In this document: positions 11,425-23,071 of the stretch, piece by piece
How the letters are laid out: each line of letters opens with the position of its first letter
Numbering within the stretch: position 1 is the first letter of the stretch
From: Cricetomys ansorgei
Taxonomy: Eukaryota; Chordata; Mammalia; Rodentia; Nesomyidae
Assembly (NCBI GenBank): GCA_026225945.1
Contig: JAMJFZ010001816.1
Span: forward strand, 5,695,501-5,759,500
Direction: 5' to 3'
Length of the DNA stretch: 64,000 nucleotides
Program-made: the position numbers and the translations under genes
The notes under the pieces: generated by a model
Told to the model about the DNA's origin: nothing
Database searches by the model: none
The model's input: only the letters and a program-made list of their open reading frames with translations

Positions 11425-11580
11425 TCGTGACACAGTTATATTTTCTAATTAATCCTTCTCACCAGCTTACAAGCTAGGAACTATAATGCCCATTTTAAAT
11501 AAAAAGAAATACTTAGAGAGGTTGAATAATATTCCCCAAATCACATTCCATCGAATAACCATGCTAGGATTTATGATCTG
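11425..11580 (-). mobile_element. MIR SINE
   Basis: Reversed MIR core: 'taattaatccttctcaccag', 'tataatgcccattttaaata', 'acttagagaggttgaataat' and 'cccaaatcaca' are in consensus order. Old, mammal-wide. Confidence 0.75.
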
Positions 11581-11699
11581 TCATAAACACCATGGGCAGC
11601 AGAGAAAAAAATAGAATTATAGAATTAACACAGAGAAAGAAAAAGACCACAGAGCTTGCCAAATGACTGACACAGGATACTATTTTTTTAATTGTGAGG
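11581..11699. other. Unassigned spacer
   Basis: AT-rich, nothing recognised. Confidence 0.5.
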
Positions 11700-11855
11700 A
11701 TCCTGAGAGGTGTCTCAGAGGTTAAGAGAGCATTCTATTTTTCTAGAGAACCATAGTTCAGTTCCTAGCACCTACATCTGGTGCTTCACAACCACCTGTG
11801 ACTCTCACTCCAGGAGACCCAATACCTCTCTGCATTCATGTATCCATACTCACAT

Positions 11856-11856
<1 letters not shown>
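11700..11856 (+). mobile_element. B3-family SINE whose tail became the CA array
   Basis: The tRNA-like head 'gtgtctcagaggttaagag' is followed by 'gttcagttcctagcaccta', 'gcttcacaaccacctgtgac' and 'tctcactccaggagaccc', which are B3 blocks in order. The expected CA-rich tail is replaced by the long array that follows. The A-rich 'aatttaaaatgataaa' after the array (from 12293) fits the rest of the SINE tail. Confidence 0.75.
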
Positions 11857-11896
<40 letters not shown>

Positions 11897-12293
11897 ACAC
11901 ACAAAGATACACACACACACTCACACAGACACACACACAGACACACAGACACACACAGAGACACACAAAGATACACACACACTCACACAGACACACACAC
12001 ACAGAAACGCACACAGAGACACACACACACACAGAGAGATACACAAAGATACACACACACACTCACACAGACACAGACACACACAGAGACACACAAAGAT
12101 ACACACACACACTCACACAGACACACACAAACACACACACACACACAGAAACACACACAGACACAGACACACACACACACAGAGACACACACAGAGACAC
12201 ACAAAGATACACACAGACTCACACAGACACACACACACACAGACACATACACACAGAGACACACAGACACACAAAGATACAGACACACACACA
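11857..12293. repeat. Structured CA-rich array
   Basis: 437 bp of CA-derived sequence. After a pure CA start it carries a longer recurring unit in which AGAGACAC, AAAGATAC and CTCACACAG alternate with CA runs. AAAGATAC recurs at 11903, 11967, 12045, 12095, 12203 and 12273. It is both a microsatellite and a degenerate minisatellite. Long His-Thr and Cys-Val frames on both strands are repeat translations. Confidence 0.95.
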
Positions 12294-12583
12294 ATTTAAA
12301 ATGATAAAGAAATTTAAGAAAAGAAAAATGACAACTGAAAAAACTAGCAGAGACTACGGGAAGAAACCTACAAAGAGCAAAATGCTTAGTCTCAACTATA
12401 AAAGGCTAACATTGAAATTCACTATCTTTATCGTAAAGTATCTGTGTAAGCTCTGCTTCACAAACCTATAAATCAGCCAGAGGAACGTGAGCTGTTTTGG
12501 AAATCATACCCTACATCGTTCACAAATATTCATTTCTTCCAGCAAAAGTTTCTATTTTTAAATTTAGACCTTTTACTTCTCAA

Positions 12584-12590
<7 letters not shown>
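12294..12590. other. Unassigned AT-rich sequence
   Basis: The first bases are probably the A-rich tail of the B3 SINE. Nothing else recognised. Confidence 0.5.

Positions 12591-12634
<44 letters not shown>
12591..12634. repeat. (CA)n microsatellite
   Basis: A perfect 44-bp CA tract. Confidence 0.97.
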
Positions 12635-12635
<1 letters not shown>

Positions 12636-12652
12636 TCCATATTCCAATTACT

Positions 12653-12677
12653 AGATAGATAGATAGACAGATAGATA
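12653..12677. repeat. (GATA)n short tandem repeat
   Basis: About six GATA units with one GACA variant, 18 bases after the CA tract. Confidence 0.9.
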
Positions 12678-15349
12678 TTACAATTTTCATTTGTTCCCTA
12701 TCTCAGCCTAAAGTAGGGAAAATTCAGTGTAATTGTATTTGGATTGGGCAAACTTTAAATACAATTTTTTGTCTCAAACTTAACCTATGTAACATATGAG
12801 GCCATCCAAGAAGCCACAACTGTCTCCAGAGAAAACCCGGTGAGCTTCAGGTGATTGATTCTGTAACATATAGGAATGCTTTATACTCTCCTAGGTTATA
12901 AATGTCACAGGCAACGTCTAACCACAAGGCATAAAGACAGGAGAGGAGTGCTGCCGGCCGTAAATCAAACACAGCGAGGAGAGAAAACGTGCCCTGGGAA
13001 AGATGTGTTCTCAAGGCTCCCCCTGTTGCACTGAGGCTTGGGGTTGTGTGTGGAGCGGTTCCCCTCTTCTGCAATAGTCCATGTTTACTCAAAAACAAAT
13101 GAGAGTTCCTCTCTGCGTGGGAGATTTTTTTTCTAACAATCCCTCTCGGGAGATTGTCTATTCCTTGATGAATGTGAGAACGCCCTGAAACACATTCTGA
13201 ACATTCATCAGGATGCCTCATTCACGCTCAGGTCTTCACAATGACACTAGAGTTTCGTGGAAGACGCTGCATCCTGACAGCACAGCCTAGGGGGTGTTAG
13301 GAAACGGGAGGTGATATACTGAAACTGTCTAGATGTTTAGAGTTCTCTGTTTTATCTCCTGCTGTTGCCAATAAGCTGGTTGAAGTCTCTCTGCTACACA
13401 GACAAAGAACAGCTTTCTCGGTATTGGCAGTAGTTCCAGACACTTGAGTAACAAAGAACCACAGTGAGGACCAACAGACCAGAAACATAGGACTCCAATC
13501 TCGAGTGGCCAGAGACCTACATAGGTGTTAGATCAGAGGCTTACTGGTCTGAACATCCACATTCAGTGACCTTATATTAAGTGAGCCATGACTTATAATG
13601 CCACCTAGTATTTGCCAGAAATCCTGCAGATTTCAAGTCTTGGGTATCAGAACCCTTCACTCCTAACAGAAACTAGGGTTACAAGCTGTTGGCTCCCAGG
13701 GTAAGGATCCTTGGTATGTAGGTAACTGTTGAACTCTTCTGTTGAACTGTTGAATTATTGGCTGTTACCTATAGCCTCTTGTGTTTAGCTCTTACCATTT
13801 TACATGAGCTATGTCAAAATAAATGTCTAAATGTGTCTTCCAGTTTTCCCGCTTTCTGTGACATGCAGCCAGATGTACAAAATCTAGCGCCCAAAACTGG
13901 AGGGCTACATAATGATTTTAAAACCTTGCAAAGGCACGCCAGGATGTGATCAAACAGTAAGCACTGAACATATGAACTGAGGACTGCTGAGGACTGAAAT
14001 GTCTGTGGCATTTATTTCTCAGTGGCGCACTTGGTCAAAGTGGAACACTCTGATCTTAAAAAGCAGATGACCTGCCAACTGAAGCAGCGGCATAGAGAAA
14101 ATATGAGTGTTTGATACGTCCTCCTTTCCACCTTTACCCAGTGATTCAAGGTTAGAGCTAACAAATCTGCCAGCAGCAATGGAAGGCTGTGTCACTTGGA
14201 TAAGGGTAGCGCTCTTTGTTTGTGGTCTCACAAGTTGACAGAACTCATGCTCTGAAACTTGGCAGGGTTAAAAGAAAGTTCAACGTGTGTACCCCAAACC
14301 GAAGAGGCATTTAACCGAAGAAGCACATCGGTGGCGTTAGCAGGGTTTAAGGATGGTGTCCCACCCTACATACTTCATGAGCCTACTAGCCAAAAATGAA
14401 GTGTCATTTTCCCAAGGAAATCCACTGCTAAAGCCGTCATTAAGTCAGATAGAGTGTGAATATGATAGGCACAGAAAACAAGATTAAGGGGTTAAATACC
14501 GAGGAGCGTGGGCTTAAATGTGGTCTCTCAGCACAAAGGCAAGTATAGGAGTAACCAAGCAGAATACTTAAGACTTTTATATTATTGCATTTCCACTCAG
14601 GTCCTCGCTCCAAAGGTTTCAGTGAGTATCACATCAGCACCCCGGAGACCAAACTTCAAACATTACCCATCCCAGTAGCATCCTCCTCAAGCTCAGACCC
14701 AGGCAAGAGCAGGATGGACACCCTTGAAGTTTTCACCGCAACAGTCATTACAGCCTCTTCCTGGTCCAATCCCTGGCTTCCCTATGAAAGACGTTTCATG
14801 TTCGTGGAACTTGGTAGAAACAAAAGAACTTGAAGATTTTTTTTTTGTGTTGCTGAAGGCACCCCAACCCCAGCCTACAAAAGCCAGGGACTGAAACAGT
14901 TAAAGCAGTGGTACCGTGCCAATGCTATCAGGATCTACATCAGCCAGCAGGGCTATGTCCCCCAGAGGGAGGTCTTCTCTCCAGTGCCCACCTCAGCATT
15001 AGCATGCAGACAAATGCACAAAGAAGAAAGAACAGCATGGGAAAGCCGGAGGCCACAGGCAAAATGAGCAAGGGACGTGGATTTCCAAAGGGGAAAACTA
15101 AGTTCCTCCCGGCGGGAGAAGACGATTACTTGAAACAATTACCACCGTTTGTTTCCCTTCTTTTTCTAAATGAGGATTTCAATCATACTTATTATATTTC
15201 CTCCTCTGCTACAGTACATCGGGTGAGCCTGAGAAGAAACTGTGCAGTTTGGTTTGCTTTCTATGATGCTACAGAGCTACACAAAGCTGCACGGACACCC
15301 TGCTGAAAAGGTTTGCGAGATGTAGGCTGAAGTGTGGTTATTAAATGGA
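12678..15349. other. Unassigned sequence
   Basis: No gene or named repeat recognised in about 2.7 kb. Open frames up to 132 codons (14908-15306, plus) show no known domain. Short T run near 14838. Confidence 0.45.
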
Positions 15350-15740
15350 GTCATGGGTTGAATTGTGTCTAATCCCAGGACATAAATTCTAAAGCCCAGC
15401 ACCTCAAAATAGGAACTCAGTCGGAAAGAGGATAACTACATACACAGTTACATACCGTATGGAGTAGGCTAGTCCCATAGTCCAATACAACTGTTGCCCA
15501 AATAAGAGAAAATTGTATACAGACAACACAAGGTAAGAACACCATGTGGAGATGAGGCAGAGATCAGGGTGATGTCACTACTTACTGTTGCAATGACTTC
15601 TGGGAAGTCATGAGAAGGTGACGGAGTGACTGCTGGAGACACACGAAAGCACCAAGCAACAGAGGCAAGAGAACCGAACCACAAAAAAAGAAAGAACCCA
15701 GAGAACTCCTGAACTATTGACAAGAAGAAGCACACACCCT
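15350..15740 (+). mobile_element. MLT1-like MaLR LTR
   Basis: 'gggttgaattgtgtctaatc' at the left matches the start region of an MLT1-type LTR. 'cccagcacctcaaaatagga' and 'caccatgtggagatgaggca' are later blocks of the same consensus. The right part is too diverged to place an end. Old, mammal-wide element. Confidence 0.55.
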
Positions 15741-16825
15741 CAGGGGAGTGCTAAAGGAGCCAGAAGATAAGTCCCAAATAGGGGATAGAAGAGGGTGCTT
15801 TTCTGCAGCCCACCCTGCATCCATTCAATAGAGAACTGCAGATGCTCTGGGAGATGAGGGGCAATCTCTAGAAACAGGAGAGAGAGGTTTACAAGAACTT
15901 GAGAGTCACTGTTGAACCATATATGTGCCCAACTTTGTCACTGAACAGGTAAAACAGAATGGGATTCTGAGCATACCAGAACTGAACAAATGGTCTGTCG
16001 TTGCCCCACCACAGCCCAGCTCATCCATCCGGACAGTACTCACTTCATAAGAAAACTATGAGTGACTATTTCCAGAGCCTGGCAGACACTGAGTAGTAGC
16101 TGTGATTCTGGAGGACCGCACACTGCCCATTAGAAAATAGGTTTGGAGTGGAGGGAACTCCTCAACGGTGGAATAAGTTTAAAATAAAATATTTACTGAT
16201 ATGAATGTCTGAACCTTATCATAAACATAAATAAAGCCAAGAGGTTCTGAAAGAAGGGAACTTCCACATCATTGTCTGATGATCAGTAATGGTTACAAAA
16301 GACAGAGTCACAAGCTTGCTGCGGATGCCACACAGTAACTATGGCTGAAGGAACATCTGCCCAGCAGCAGCAGGCAATTCAGCCCCAGACTGATACCCCT
16401 CTTGTTGTCACCTCCTGGGAACATATATTATTGTTTCACATGCCTGATGTCATCCTTCCTACTGTCTTTAAAACCGCCCTGTTGCCTCGGCGTCTTTGGC
16501 TAAGCCCATCATTTGCTATGGCTTTCATACACCCTTCACAGTGCCTCTGCTGGTCTCACGTAAGTGTTGTTACTCTTTGGAGAATCTCTGTGGTTTTCTT
16601 CAGGTCGTACAGTCTGGGAGAAATCTGGAAATACGATATCCTTTCTCGTTGGGAAGCCTGGGCTTTGCTTTGAAATCCCCCAACAGATTGGATGAGGATC
16701 TCTAAGAGGACCGTGGGATCCAGTTCCTTCCCGAGCCTCTTTCACATTGTAGCAATGAGTTGAGGGCTTAATCACCACAGGTTCCCACCATGACAGTCTG
16801 CCTCATCAGATGCATCTTAACTAAC
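15741..16825. other. Unassigned sequence
   Basis: Nothing recognised. The 110-codon frame at 16341-16673 has no known domain. Confidence 0.45.
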
Positions 16826-17055
16826 AGGGCTGGAGCTAAAAGGGTGGCTCAGGAGAGAAAAGGACTTGCTGTTCTCACAGAAGACCCGGGTTTGGTCCCC
16901 TGCACCTACATAGCATCTCAAAAACACCTGTAACTCCAATTCCAGGGGATCTGACACCCTCTTCTAGCTTCCATGAGCGCCGTGCGTACAAGTATTACAC
17001 ATACATGCATATAGACAGTATACTCACATAAATAAAGAAAAACAAATCTTTATTA
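16826..17055 (+). mobile_element. B3-family SINE
   Basis: Head 'gggtggctcaggagagaaaa', 'agacccgggtttggtcccct', then the B3-specific 'gtaactccaattccagggga' and 'cacataaataaagaaaaac' with A-rich tail 'aatctttattaaaaat'. All blocks are in order; moderately diverged. Confidence 0.85.
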
Positions 17056-17382
17056 AAAATAATACGACTAATGGACCACGAACTGAATTTCTTAACTTGT
17101 AAGCCTAAATAGCCCTTTCTTCCTCTTAGGTTGATTTATTGTAATTATTTATTACACTAACATAAATCCTACTAAAAAATGTTAATAACAACTAAAATAT
17201 ACCTTCACAGTAATATTTATTAGATTCATGTTTTAAAAAAGCCTGAGTACCAGAGCCTTGCCATATCAGCACATAAAATCACACCGTCACAGATGCCAAG
17301 AAGCCTGGATCCCTTGATTCCCCAGTGTCCTCTAAGACTATTTCATATTTAGACACCATCCTGTGTGCTGCTATCTCCTGTG
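17056..17382. other. Unassigned AT-rich sequence
   Basis: Nothing recognised. Confidence 0.5.
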
Positions 17383-17710
17383 TGTAGTAGTATGATGCCT
17401 GGTGGCTCATCCAAGAAGACATAGATGCACATTCATTGGTGCAAACGATGCCAGACCTTAGCAGAGGGAACCACCATCATGGCTAGCGCCATACTCGACA
17501 GTGGAACTCTGAGCTTCTGAGTTCAGGTGTTTCTATTAATCCAGAACTCCTCAGGTATTTATAGCATGTGCAGATCATTAGTGATCAAACATCCCCCACA
17601 TAAAGCCAATACCTGCAGACAATACAAAAGTCCAATACCTAGGCAGCTCCTCACCCAGCAGTGCACAAAACAATTATTTTATATATAACTAAAAATAAAC
17701 TTCCACAACA
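17383..17710 (-). mobile_element. 3' LTR of ERVK-like element
   Basis: This 328-bp segment begins TGTAGTAG and ends CACAACA. It is repeated in the same orientation at 18644-18975 with the same end motifs, as expected for a pair of LTRs. Read on the minus strand it is the downstream LTR; the sequence just right of it (plus-strand 'attcccctata') reads as a short AGGGGAAT-type purine tract. The poly(A) signal kept in the other LTR is mutated here (plus-strand 'ttctatt'). Confidence 0.7.
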
Positions 17711-18643
17711 ATTCCCCTATAAGCCAATCAAAAAAAACATTGCTTTATCTCTACAACACAATTTAACACTACACCAGCAAAACCATTTACAAGAGGAGCA
17801 ATCGAAGGGTTGCCGATTCATAGGACCAAATAGAACCAACCGTCTATCAAGCTTTTTACAATGACTTTGGACAGCGGAAAAAACATTATCAACATTGAAT
17901 TATCTGGAATTTACTCACGATCTCCTGAGCTCCTCCAAAGGGCTTGGGTATCTTCTCTGGCTCTGCCCTCTGCAGCACACACAGCTTGTCCTCCAGGCTC
18001 TGGCTGTCTCCACTTCACCGCTGCTGCTGTTCTTGGTGGTCATCCCATGGTACTGGCATCTTTAGAACACTGGGATCTTCTGCTGCAACTTGGCTGCACT
18101 TTCACCAATAGCCTCTCCTGGGCTCTTTTTGTGGTGCCAAGCCTTAACTTCTTTACATGACCCCTTCAATCTGGGTCTTCAACTCCTACTGAGATTGTAC
18201 TTTTACCAATGGCCTCTCCTGGTCTCTAACAGTGCCAAGCCTCAGTTGCTCTCCATGAGCCTTTCATGCCTTCAAAACTAGTACCACCTGGGTGCCTCTT
18301 ACAGTACCAAGTTCAGCTGCCAGTACAAGATAAAACCACAGCCAGTTCTGGAAGACAGCTTCTGTGTGCTCACTCTGAGGAAACACTTTCCAGATTTTAA
18401 GATAGAGCCTGGTTTGCAGGGAAAATAATTGGTGAGCTTGTCTGCAGAAAGAGTTCCCTCATGGGGTGGAGTTCTCATCACCACAGCAGATGTGTCTTGT
18501 CAGGACTGCCTCGCCTCACCAGTGTCTGGACAGGTTTGAAGAAAACAAAACAGACTCTGTGAGATATGGTGTTTCTTTTTCTTCTTCCCTGTTTCCATGT
18601 TGGATTAGTTGGTGATATCAGTGCCCCATGTTGGTATGCCATT
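17711..18643 (-). mobile_element. Internal region of non-autonomous ERVK-like element
   Basis: About 933 bp between the two LTRs, too short for gag, pro, pol and env, and with no open frame resembling them on the minus strand. Its plus strand contains repeated blocks such as 'caccaatagcctctcctggg' and 'accaatggcctctcctgg', so it is internally repetitive. It is best read as a non-coding, non-autonomous element mobilised in the past by a related retrovirus. Frames at 17661 and 18926 start alike because both lie in LTR sequence. Confidence 0.6.
18623..18641 (-). promoter_or_regulatory. Primer binding site, tRNA-Lys type
   Basis: Read on the minus strand this reads TGGC, then CCAACATGGGGC after three variable bases, two bases downstream of the 5' LTR end. 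It matches the tRNA-Lys(1,2) primer binding site used by several class II retroviruses at all but a few positions. Its placement fixes the element's orientation and class. Confidence 0.6.
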
Positions 18644-18975
18644 TGTAATAGTATGTTTGTGGTGACCCAGCAAGACAGACAAGGAGACATTTTTCATATG
18701 TGCAAACCTGCCAGACCTCAACAGAGGGAACCACCATTCTGGCCAGTGTCGTACTGGACAGTGGAACCTCGAGCATCTGAGATCAGGTGTTTTTATTGAT
18801 TCAGAACGCCTCAGGTGTTCTACTGATAGCACATGCAGATCATGACCAATCAAACATCCCCAGTGTAAGGCCAACACCTGCAGATAATACAAAACACTAG
18901 GATCTAGGCATCCCCTCACCCAACAGTGCCCAAAACAATTATTTTATGTACAACTAAAAATAAATTTGCACAACA
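18644..18975 (-). mobile_element. 5' LTR of ERVK-like element
   Basis: A 332-bp direct repeat of 17383-17710, starting TGTAATAG and ending CACAACA (TG...CA). An AATAAA poly(A) signal is kept on the minus strand (complement at 18792-18797). The two LTRs differ at many positions and by small indels, so the insertion is old. No target duplication is clear in the flanks. Confidence 0.7.
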
Positions 18976-20229
18976 CCGCACGTGTAATGCTTCAGTGGTA
19001 CCTAATCATGGCAAACAGTGGAGAATCCTAATGCTCAAGAACCACCTTACTCAGTCCTGTGACTGGAACAAATCTCTCCTCTCTAGAGTACAGCAGCACA
19101 GGAGAATGTGGAAAATGGAGTGTTTTCCCCTGCACTCGTCCATAGACATAACAGAGGCCTTCTGCCTTACCACGGTCCTGAGAGAGTTAAGTTAGACAAT
19201 CCATAGCATTACAGACTCCATCTTGTCACACACTTAAACCTAACATTGAAGCAAGATACCAGCTACACAGAGATCACTCGGAAAGCCTACGTTATCATTT
19301 AAGTTTGAAGTTGGGATTTTAAGTACATGAATACTTACACGCAGATTTAGAGTATTTTAATATTGATACTTAAATGTTCTCACTAGATTCAGAAATAAAT
19401 GTTCACTGCTGTTGTTAGTAATGAAAACTATAACAATGAGTTATCAGAAGGTGCACCGCAAGCACTGAAACTATTCAAAATTAGGAAAGACAGAAAGACA
19501 GGGAACATTAGAAGAGCATAAGAAGGAAAAGGGGAGAGACCCTCACTCTCCTGCTACTGCTGACCTAGCTGGTATTCAGGACTGCTGACAGTCACAACCT
19601 TGACATAACTGGCCAAAGGGTCATCAGGACCTTGCTCTGCCCCCACCCCTCGGTCCCCTGTTCTCACGCTCTCCATTAAAAGAGTTCAGATAAGACACAC
19701 ACTGAAGGATGGGAGACACAAGAGGAACTCTCGGCCAGCGGTCAGAGGTGAAAGGGCTACAGCAGAGGAGAGTGCTCACCAGATGGCAAAGGACAGGGGC
19801 CAAAGAGACGGCTGTGCCGCATACTTGTGTAGATGGGCTTTATTCTACTTTCTGAACTTTCTGGAATAGACCGCCTTCCTGGCAGGTTTTTTTCAGGTCA
19901 GGATAACTGAAGGCATATTTGGATAAATTCTGAAGTGTGGGGTGGAGGTGGGGGACAAAAGAACATGCTTTTATCTAGCTCCTGCTAGATAGAAACCCTA
20001 CTCTCATTTGGGTAGTTTTAGAATGTCGTATCTCCACCCAAGGCCAGAGGCATGATTCAAATCTCCTTCCTTTGACCAAACGACATGCAGCAGAGTAGAT
20101 GGAAAAGGATTAAAGAAAGCAGGTTAAGTCCATGAAAATAGCCAACCTGTCTTTAACAAGTCTCTGCCAAGGCCTGCTACCTCTATCTTCCTTGACTTCA
20201 GATGGTGTTTTCAATCTTAAGAAGGAGTA
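18976..20229. other. Unassigned sequence
   Basis: No gene or repeat family recognised; a G-rich stretch lies near 19937-19958. Confidence 0.45.
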
Positions 20230-20415
20230 ATTGTGGAGCAGGAGAGATGGCTCAGTGGTTAAGAGCACTGGCTACTCTACCAGAGGTCCTGAGTTTGATT
20301 ACCAGCAACCACAAGGTTGCTCACGACCATCTATACAGGGATCTGATGCCCTCTTCTGGCATGCAGGTCTATACGCAGATAGAGCACTTGTATTCATAAA
20401 TAAGTATTTTTAAAA
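20230..20415 (+). mobile_element. B2-family SINE
   Basis: 'ggagagatggctcagtggtt', 'ccagaggtcctgagtttgat', 'accagcaaccacaaggttgc' and 'tgatgccctcttctggcatg', then an A-rich tail, in full consensus order. It is the best preserved SINE of the window. It carries a CTCF-like GCCCTCTTCTGGC motif at 20346-20363. Confidence 0.92.
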
Positions 20416-21222
20416 GAAGAAGCAATTGCTAACCTTTATCCTCCAATAAAATTACTGTGTTATCAGGGACCCAATACGTGAGTCCCAAAGTTTCCCATGA
20501 TTGACAGGTCCACCTCCAATGATCCGCAACCCTGCTAGTGTCTGACTATCTACCTAACAGAACCACTTCAAGACAGCCTGCACAGCTACTATATGGCCTT
20601 TCCTTAATCTCTCCTCCACCTTGCTTGTTTGAGACAGAGTGTTCCACGGGGAGTGAAAGACAAGAACATTAAAAAAGTCAATGAACCATGCATGCTTGCC
20701 ACCACAATGTAAGTCTTAAGCCCTTTTACCCTTTGATTTTTAACCTTGCAAGCCACTTTTCTCCTCCATAATCCCCCAAAATGTACCCCATAACCACCCC
20801 ATAATCTCATTTACAAGAGAAAATTCTCCAGGGTAAGAGAAATAAGTAAATCTCTTCATACAGTTTTTACTTAGTTTTTTTAAACTAGTTTAATCTTTGA
20901 ACCTAGTTGTGAATTATATCCTTTGAATGAAATACTTTCAAAAGCCAGAAAATCAGGGCTCAGTACAGTGTTTGCCATGGACCTGGATTTTGTCACCAGA
21001 ACCAATATTTTTAAAAGATGTGGTGGCAATGTTCCTATCCTCCCAATTCTGGGGGGGAGGGGGCGGGTGATGAGAAGATCCTTGGGCTTTCCAATAAAGG
21101 AGTCTCGTTTAATCAGTGAGCTCCATGTTCAGCAAGACACCTTGAGTCAAAGATGTAAGGTGGAGATATAGATTAGATTACGGAACATAGTCTGCTAGCT
21201 TCAACCTATGATCTAAACACAC

Positions 21223-21226
<4 letters not shown>
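20416..21226. other. Unassigned sequence with G-rich tract
   Basis: Nothing recognised except a G-quadruplex-prone run at 21051-21067 (runs of seven, five and three G). Confidence 0.5.

Positions 21227-21257
<31 letters not shown>
21227..21257. repeat. (AG)n microsatellite
   Basis: A perfect AG tract of about 31 bp. Confidence 0.95.
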
Positions 21258-21262
<5 letters not shown>

Positions 21263-22534
21263 AATCACACTGTGGTTAAGTCACTCAAGTGCATCTCTTT
21301 CTTAAATCCTGCACTGGACTCTGTTTCCCAGTGCATATTTTTCTTTTTTTGGTAAACTGTGCTTTATGCTCATCCTGAAATCAAGATCCCAGCCACACCT
21401 GAGTGAGATCCCAGAGGAGAGGACCCTTCAGGCTGCGCAGCAGGCGGAGTTGAGATGCATCTCCTGCTGCCTCTGACAAATGGGTTCTGAAAACCCTGAG
21501 TTCTTTCAAGAGACATAGAGTGTCCAAAACAAAACAAAGGAAAACAAGAAGAGCACCACCATAGGGAGCATGCTCTTTCCCAGAGCTGGCAAGACCATGC
21601 TTGCCCACAGAGATTTCACCAGGAGCTCTAGGGGCCAAAGAAGAGGCACATCCTGAAGAGCAAAAAACAAAATAGGCACAACAGTAACCTCACAAGGGAT
21701 TAAATTCACACAAGTTATTCATTTTCCAGCAGGACAATTACAAGCAACTATGCTATCCTAAAATGAGTTACTGCAGACCCTAGTCTCGTCGTAGAAATGA
21801 AATTAGTTCCTCTATTCTTAGAACAGTAGATTACAGCAACAGGAATGGACTGCTGCAGAAGCCCCAAGGAGTCTTGCGCCAAACAGGGAAGTGATCTTTG
21901 GTTCCTGCTTCATGCTAGGCCCCTCCCTGAAGAGAGGAGCCAGGCTGCAGGAGCCAGCTGCTTTCATGAGCATTGCTAAGATCTAATCACTTGACAGAGT
22001 TTACCATTAATCAAGCATCAAGGGTTCCCTAAACACCAGGTGCAACCTGAAGCTACCCAGTGGACTCTCTGAGTAATCCCAACAGCAGAGCACTAATAAC
22101 TCCCCAAAATCCTAAGCAAGACTTGCCTAATTGGACTGAGGCTTTCCAGTTACACAACAGGAAGGAGAAGCAGCCAGAAGAGGACTTGAAGAAAGGAAAG
22201 CACATCTTTGAAAATATGTCACCCCTTCCTTTAACCCATTGACATCTTTTGTGGAATCATTCTTTATAGAAATAATTCAAACCATGATAAAGAACTGAAA
22301 ATTGTTCAAGATTTCCTTATGCCTGGAGTAGGCTTTGATTTTCCAAGGAAGGGAAAAAAAATTTCATCATTCAAATTCTAGTTAGGTTCCCTAGTGCAAA
22401 AACACAAACTAAAATTAACTATGGGTTTTTCACATCTGGAATTCGAAATATAAAAGAAATTTCCTTATAACCCAAGGACAAATGATTGCTGCTATACAGG
22501 GGGTCATTGCACCCTTGATGAGATACCTGATATC
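21258..22534. other. Unassigned sequence
   Basis: No gene or repeat family recognised. Confidence 0.45.
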
Positions 22535-22695
22535 CTTGTCACGTGACCTCAGTGAACTCACTTTCTTCTCTGTTTCCATCTTGTTTGTAAAATGAAGAGA
22601 ACAGTGAAACCAACCTCAGAGGGCTGTTGTGAGGTTGAAATGATGTAGCAATGTAAGAATTCCCAGCAAAGAATGAAGCACACAATATCTATGTA
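22535..22695 (+). mobile_element. MIR SINE
   Basis: 'cttgtcacgtgacctcagtg', 'cttgtttgtaaaatgaagag' and 'agggctgttgtgaggttgaa' match successive MIR blocks (the 'cctcatctgtaaaatggg' and 'gggttgttgtgaggatt' regions). Old, mammal-wide. Confidence 0.8.
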
Positions 22696-23071
22696 TGTAT
22701 GCAGCAAATGGTAGGTTAATATAATTACAATATGAGGGCACTTTACAAACTGTTAGGCAAGACACAAGTGCAGGTTATCCCATTGCCCTTATGTGACACA
22801 ATCTGGTTATAATTACTTCCAAATAACACATTTCCTCTCTGTAAGCAGACCGGTATGACAAGGCGTGCCATGCTAAGTGAGTTCCTTGCCTGCCCAAAGG
22901 AGGCTGAGGTGGCAGAGGGGCACCCTCCACAGCTAAGAGGAGAGTGTGAGGACAAGCCTTCCACTCCTTCCCACCCTAACAACAAAGGTGATGAAGCTTA
23001 TCCTGAGAATGTCTGTTTCTCCGCAGGCACAAATTTCATCTTACAAAGCATATTAACCCTTTAAAAATATT
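22696..23071. other. Unassigned sequence
   Basis: Nothing recognised. Confidence 0.5.

Noticed and set aside
11857..12293. CRISPR-like regular spacing of a repeated motif
   Set aside because: Spacing is irregular (50-108 bp), the 'spacers' are CA repeats, and the host is a mammal.
11710..12471. 253-codon open frame rich in His and Thr, plus 153-codon and opposite-strand frames
   Set aside because: It is the CA array read in frame; both strands and several frames stay open because the repeat lacks stop codons.
17661..19195. Two frames with similar N-termini suggesting a duplicated gene
   Set aside because: The similarity comes from the two LTR copies of one retroelement.
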